From: Lycorma delicatula
Taxonomy: Eukaryota > Arthropoda > Insecta > Hemiptera > Fulgoridae
Direction of reading: 5' to 3'
DNA: 64,000 nucleotides
Assembly (NCBI RefSeq): GCF_047948215.1
Contig: NC_134465.1
Location: 49,879,946-49,943,945, forward strand
This document shows positions 58,641-64,000 of the stretch, one piece after another. The position numbers were made by a program, and so were the translations under genes. How positions within the stretch are numbered: position 1 is the stretch's first letter; every line of letters starts with the position of its first letter. The notes beneath the pieces were generated by a model. That model was given only the letters and a program-made list of their open reading frames with translations. It ran no database searches and was not told the origin of the DNA.

Positions 58641-60264
58641 CTCTTTATTTGGTTATTTCTATTAATTGTATATTTTTCTATTAGTTTTTTACAACTGTTA
58701 ACAGTTGTAGATGTTTGATAAGAACATAGTTGCACCTGAAATGTATTAATTGTTCTTAAGAGTAAGAGAATCATTCCAGATTAAATAAAATACTGACGAA
58801 AGGTGAGAGTTTTCTGTTGCCTTTTTTATATTGAGCCAAATGTACTGTAGTACATCAATATGCACATAATAGTCCAAAAAATTACACTTTCCTTCCTACA
58901 AATATTAATTCTGTTTTGAATATCCTTATTCTCAGAAACAGCAAACTGCAAGGACCCAGGTGCATTATATAGAACTTAGCCATAATATCTACTGATACTT
59001 AGATCTACTAAGATAGGCAGTATAAAACAACAAAAAAATGTTCTGTTGTGAAACAACATCTCTACCCATAGGGGTTAATGAAGTAAAATATCATTCTAAA
59101 ACTACTTGAAATAACCAGCATTTTTATGATAAAATGAACCAAATTTATGAAATAGATTTTTAAAATTTATATTATAACACTTCAACACGCTTGTTTAATA
59201 ACTGGTACTACTCTTTTCATCCACCAGGCATCACTTTGATTTTATTGCTGTTTTTTTTCTTTTCAGCACTTAAAATATGGACAAACATTGGCTAGAATAT
59301 GAATTATATATGTATATGTATATGTGTATATATGTGTTTTAGTACACTTTTATTATGTGTTAATATGTATCATAATACATTAAAATGTGATCCTTTTTTC
59401 TGCTCAACAAAAAAAAACTTGAAAGTCAAAGTTCAAACTTTGACTTCCACAATGTTGCAAAAAGTTTTTGGCTCAATTTCAGCTGCTATATCTCAAAACC
59501 AGGATCCAAAAAAACTTGTGACTAACATATTCGGATACAGCATAAAAAGTTAACCAACAGTACCAAAATTTGAATCTGTATCTTTATTATTGCTGTCAAA
59601 ATTGTTGGATAACAATTTTTACATGTGTCCACAAACTATACATAAGTACCCATTTTTCAAGAGGCCACAAAAAATCACCAACCGCAGATAAAGAGCTGCA
59701 ATTTGGTGAAATAACATTTTAAAACATGGGGGCCTCCACCAAAAATTTGATGATATTTGGAGATGGTCAACCGGGTAAGATTGATGCATCACTGTGTCTG
59801 TCTACACCATGCTATCAGAGCAATAGAGTTTAAACATTTCAGGGACTATTAAGTAAAAAAAATTATCAGCAGTAATATCAACTGACAATAGGGTGAAAAT
59901 GGCAACACGTGTACCAAAGACGGTTACAAAAATGATTGAAACTCTTATAAGTTTTAAAAAGATTTATACAATATTTATAATTTGGATCAATTTGTCATTT
60001 AAAAAGTTGATCACGTTAAGTAATTTTTATCACTGACCAACATGAACAAAAACATAGATATATTCTTTTAAAAATTAAAATTAATTTTTACTAAAAAGTT
60101 CTTAAATGAAAAATACTGAATGATTTGGAATTTTAGTCAAGAAGCTGATTCATTACCAATTTAAAACTGTTAATAAAAAAAAATTATGCAACTCTAGCCA
60201 CTGAGGGCTTTGCTCTCGTCAAAGTAATAGTTAAGAAAAAAATTAAGAGAACATTAAAAAATGT

Positions 60265-60425
60265 CCACTGAACTCCATAGCAGAGTGGTAATGTCTCATT
60301 CTTTCATCCGGAAAGTCCCAGGTTTTTATCCCAATCATACGCACTTCATGTGCTACAAAATTTCCATCCCATATTTCCATACACAAGTTTCTACTTTATG
60401 TGGTGAAATAATCAACAAAAAAACT
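60265..60425 (+). repeat. tRNA-derived SINE, family A, long copy
   Basis: Box A-like TAGCAGAGTGGTAATGTC and weak box B (GGTTTTTATCCC) are followed by TCATACGCACTTCATGTGCT and a tail TTTATGTGGTGAAATAATCA plus A-rich end, matching 49050-49210. Confidence 0.75.
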
Positions 60426-62329
60426 TAAGGATCAAATAAAGAAGTATGTAAAAAAATTATTCTACGCTTTGGATAAAATTTTAAGAATTACGGCCTATGA
60501 ACCATATCTCCCTACTCCCATGATCAATTATAACTATAATTAAATGGCATCAAAGACCCATATACAAAAATTATTGTGCTAGAACTCATTCAAATCAGTC
60601 TATTCATCTTAAGATATCATACAAAAAACACATCAACAGAAAACAAAATAAAATTGTATTTTTTGATTACAGAAAGGGTCATGAAACATCAAATTCTACA
60701 AAAATCCAGACATTTAAAATTTGCCTATTTACCATACTTTTCCTAATATAATATATTGTATAGTTATACAATTTAATTATAGGGCTGGGAAAATAAAAAT
60801 TATTCTCTTTAGAATTTATGAAATGCAGTAATGTAACAATATTATTACTATGTTTAAATTTTGGTCCTAAGAAAGATAGAAAACTACCCTGATTTCTGCG
60901 GGTTGATTATTGCTTCCTCTTATTTCTCCTTTTTTTACTGTTTATTCTTTCTTTATTGGAATAACATCATGGGAATTAGATTAACCATCTTGATTCCATC
61001 GGTGGTGCCAGGGTGGAGCTTCTGGGCAGTTGCTCTTTAATGGAGTTTGGTAGGGAGGAACTCTATATACCTATGAAGCTATCCAACGATACTTAATTCA
61101 TATCTGGGAGTCGCATAAAACAAAAACTAGAGACTTGAGTGCAATTGTAAAACACCAAACAACATTAATGTTCTAATTAATTTTATTTAAAAAAAAATTA
61201 TAGTCAAGATTTTATATCACTATAAAACAGCATACATACATATGGGTAAGTTTTAAATGAAATAATAATGCATCGCCGTTATATAATGTAAAACAGTTGA
61301 TGAGTAGATCACTTGAACGCTTAACTATTTTTAGATTACAAACTGTGTAAAGTAAAATAGCTAGTTAGTTAAGTTTTAGTTAGGTAGTTAGGAATGGTCA
61401 ATGCTCTATTACGTTCCAAGAAATCACTGCTGACCGTGTCGCCCACATACTACGACCGTAACGACAAACCATTCGGTTTTAATAAACAAGAAACACAGCT
61501 AAACAAGAAATAACGTATACTATTCTAATTAATAGTTTAAAAAATCCTTGTTTATTTTTATTTTTAAAATTAAATAATATTATTCCTGTTCTATCTGCAC
61601 TTGAGATGAGTAGTAATAAAATGATTTAAAATTATTATTGTAATAATTAATAAAAATAGACTTTTTAAAATTCAAATCAAACATCAAAAGATGAATTTAG
61701 AAAAAAAAGAAATAATAAAATAGTGCACTTCTAAACAAAGCCAGGAAAAACTTAATAAAAATTTGATAAGAACAAATGGAAAAATAAACATAGTAATCTT
61801 AGAAAAAAAATTATAAACTAATTTTTTTATTTCTTTCTGAAGTAATATAATCAATCATTAAACATGACATAATTTAAATTGTTACAATACCTCTGTATAT
61901 TTTCATCTAAAATAAAATATTACATCTCAGAGCTAGTTGAAAAAGTCACTTGGTTTCAAGATACAAAAACATACAAAGAATTTTATTTGATGCCAAGAAG
62001 TACGACAGAGATTTTTAATAAATTAAACAATTTTTAATTTATATATATATGAACGAGCAATCTTTCCTGATAAAAAATAGTCACTTATTCCTTAAAAATA
62101 TAATAATATTCACTAGCATAAAACAGTTAACTCAGCTATTTCACATTATAAAGTATCATATATTGGATTACAAAAAGGACCTCACTACGCTTCATTTTCT
62201 ATCTTTTTTTATTACATAAATATATATTTTTTGTAAATTATCTACATATCTAAAACAATCTTCTGATCAATTTACTCGTATTTAAAATTATTTTAAGGAT
62301 TTCCTTGTATAAAAACAGACTAATTGTCA

Positions 62330-63130
62330 GTTCTGAATACAAAAAGATCCCTTTTGGCACACTGAAAGATGGAGGTCGATTTCACTGGTGCTAATTAGGG
62401 AATAAAAAAGACTTCCACCTTAAAAGTTAAAAAAAACTTCAAATTTAGTCATTACAACAATGGTTACAGGTGAAAAAAGTTTCACACGTTTAGCATACGA
62501 CAAGCCCTATCCTAAAATTCCAGCAACATTTTGGTCATCCTTTGCCGTAAGGGTAGGTCATATTAAAAATTGTTTCAGACAAAGGTTTTAGGTAATATTT
62601 AGAGGACTGACGACCACTTTAAACCGATTCAATACTGTGCCTATTAACAGAGGTATGATTTTTTTTGTCTTCAAAACACCCATTTTTTTGTACCTTCTGG
62701 GCAAATGGTTGGTGATATCAAAAACTTTACTTACATAAGTTTTAGGCCCTTATCGAAAGAATAGTAGGAAGTTTAAACAAATTCGATATTATACTTAATA
62801 AGAAAGTTATACTGATATTTTGTTTTTTGAAAAAGCCCCACCCATTTCCACCTCCATGGTCTGATTTTCGCTGTTAATGAACTCGATTGAGATTTTTGGA
62901 CGAGTTATTTTTAAGGAAAAATATGAAAGTGATTGGCGCAAAATTACAGCAGTTATCATGTCCACAAGAAAGTGAGATAGATATATATATATATATACAT
63001 ACATAAATTTATATATAAATAAATTAATATTTATTAATAAATAAATATTAAGCTGACGATGACGATGGTTTTGGGTTCTGGGGGTGTGAAATGCGAAGAT
63101 AGTCGAATCATGGTACCCATTACAATAGGT
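62330..63130. other. unclassified, possibly repetitive noncoding stretch
   Basis: This stretch is richer in G and C than its surroundings and includes an (AT) tract at 62978-62996. No domain was recognised; a 65-residue frame on the minus strand is not convincing. It may be a degenerate transposable element, but there is no visible end or target duplication. Confidence 0.2.
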
Positions 63131-64000
63131 AGCTTTCTTATGAAATCTACCTAAAACAGATCTTGTATGAAAAACAGACTAATTACAAAACACTGAATTT
63201 CCAGCATAGATATTTAACATACACTTAAAAATTTTGTAATTAATGTCTTAAAATTGACTTTTCCACTATCCAAATTTTCTATTATACATTATCTTCACAC
63301 AGTTATTTTTTTAAATTAATATTTTAATTTATTAAAGTGGATGTATTAAAAATTAATTACTTTTATTTTTTATTTATTCTAAACAATGCAACTATAATCA
63401 CAATTTTTCCAGTCTCTTGATTCTTCCAGATAAATGTTGGAGTTTTTCCTTTTTATTGCCAAAATACGAGCTCAACTACTATTCCTATTGTGAACTGTAC
63501 TCATAAATCTTAATCTATAATTGATTATGATTTAAATAAAATATTTATTTTAAAATTGTAATATAATATAAAGATTGATGGTTTTTGAGCATATTGACAA
63601 ACTGGTCAATTCACGCTCAAATTTGTCAAAATCTTAATTGAGTGACAAAGTAATAATATTTCACATTTAAATCTGAATGATACAATGATGGAGAAAGTGG
63701 ACTGGAGTCGTCTCCTCGAATACAAGTAATATTCATTACATATTATTTAGATTTAGTATTTTCATACAAAATTTTGGGTTCACTCCCTCGCCCTACCAAA
63801 TTGGATTTTTCAAAATATTGTGAAACACATGTCAATTTGTTTTTAAAGAAGAGACTACATAACAATTTTCACATCTTAACACCTCCAGGTCATGAGATAT
63901 GGAATTATAAAAAAAAAATTTGCCCCCCTTTTCACTCTGTTATAAACGAAGTTTTTTCAAAACCATTCTTTAATGGTGCCTATATTATAAAAATAATGTA

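Larger units (their letters stand above)
57769..64000 (-). other. kinase intron upstream of the first visible exon
   Basis: The exon at 57565-57768 begins inside a codon, so this is intron at least in part. It holds a LINE fragment and a SINE. I found no further exon of the kinase or of Ig/FN3 modules here. An (AT)n tract lies at about 62978-62996. Confidence 0.6.

Noticed and set aside
58420..58780. A 93-residue minus-strand gene
   Set aside because: The C-terminal half is the LINE terminus and the N-terminal half is unrelated flank reading into it.
62807..63004. 65-residue minus-strand frame
   Set aside because: It begins in an AT microsatellite and has no domain or splice context, so it is not supported as a gene.

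Overview
The window is AT-rich eukaryotic DNA with short, widely spaced exons, GT/AG introns, poly-A-tailed non-LTR retrotransposons, tRNA-derived SINEs and many decayed Tc1/mariner-type DNA transposons. The gene family content and transposon mix fit an insect genome, probably a hemipteran; the order is an inference and not proven here. Nothing bacterial is seen and there is no CRISPR array.

Two host genes are present, in convergent orientation. On the plus strand, positions 291-9371 hold the last four coding exons of MCTS1, the PUA-domain translation factor that partners DENR; the first exons lie left of the window. On the minus strand, positions 57768-18427 hold a protein kinase of the myosin light-chain kinase (MLCK)/titin-like family. 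Four shared exons encode the kinase from the glycine loop to helix H and lie at 57565-57768, 53420-53561, 50195-50394 and 48371-48523. The gene then has two alternative terminal exons in the same splice phase, each re-encoding the end of the kinase domain: a long one (29797-31936) with an about 700-residue Asn/Ser-rich disordered tail, and a short one (18427-18601) with a basic 1-5-8-14 calmodulin-binding autoinhibitory helix. This choice between a regulated and a disordered C-terminus is the most interesting biology in the window. The N-terminus of the kinase lies beyond 64000.

The rest is introns and intergenic DNA filled with repeats. There are five copies of one poly-A LINE (751-2722 nearly intact over its RT, 6643-7340, 34511-34555, 35408-36058, 58420-58640) and two copies of an RNase H-bearing LINE (13590-14545, 41881-42536). 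Five decayed mariner-like elements or fragments of one broad family lie at 10064-11361, 12930-13590, 21787-23236, 32766-33877 and 56080-56880, plus a Tc1-like remnant (54190-54935). Two IS630/Tc1-related transposase fossils lie at 4690-5295 and 45296-46665. A long-arm foldback MITE (15900-16483), a TTAA-flanked piggyBac-like short element (7674-8423), two tRNA-derived SINE families and several microsatellites complete the set. Three introns of MCTS1 contain four of these insertions, and the kinase gene carries most of the others.
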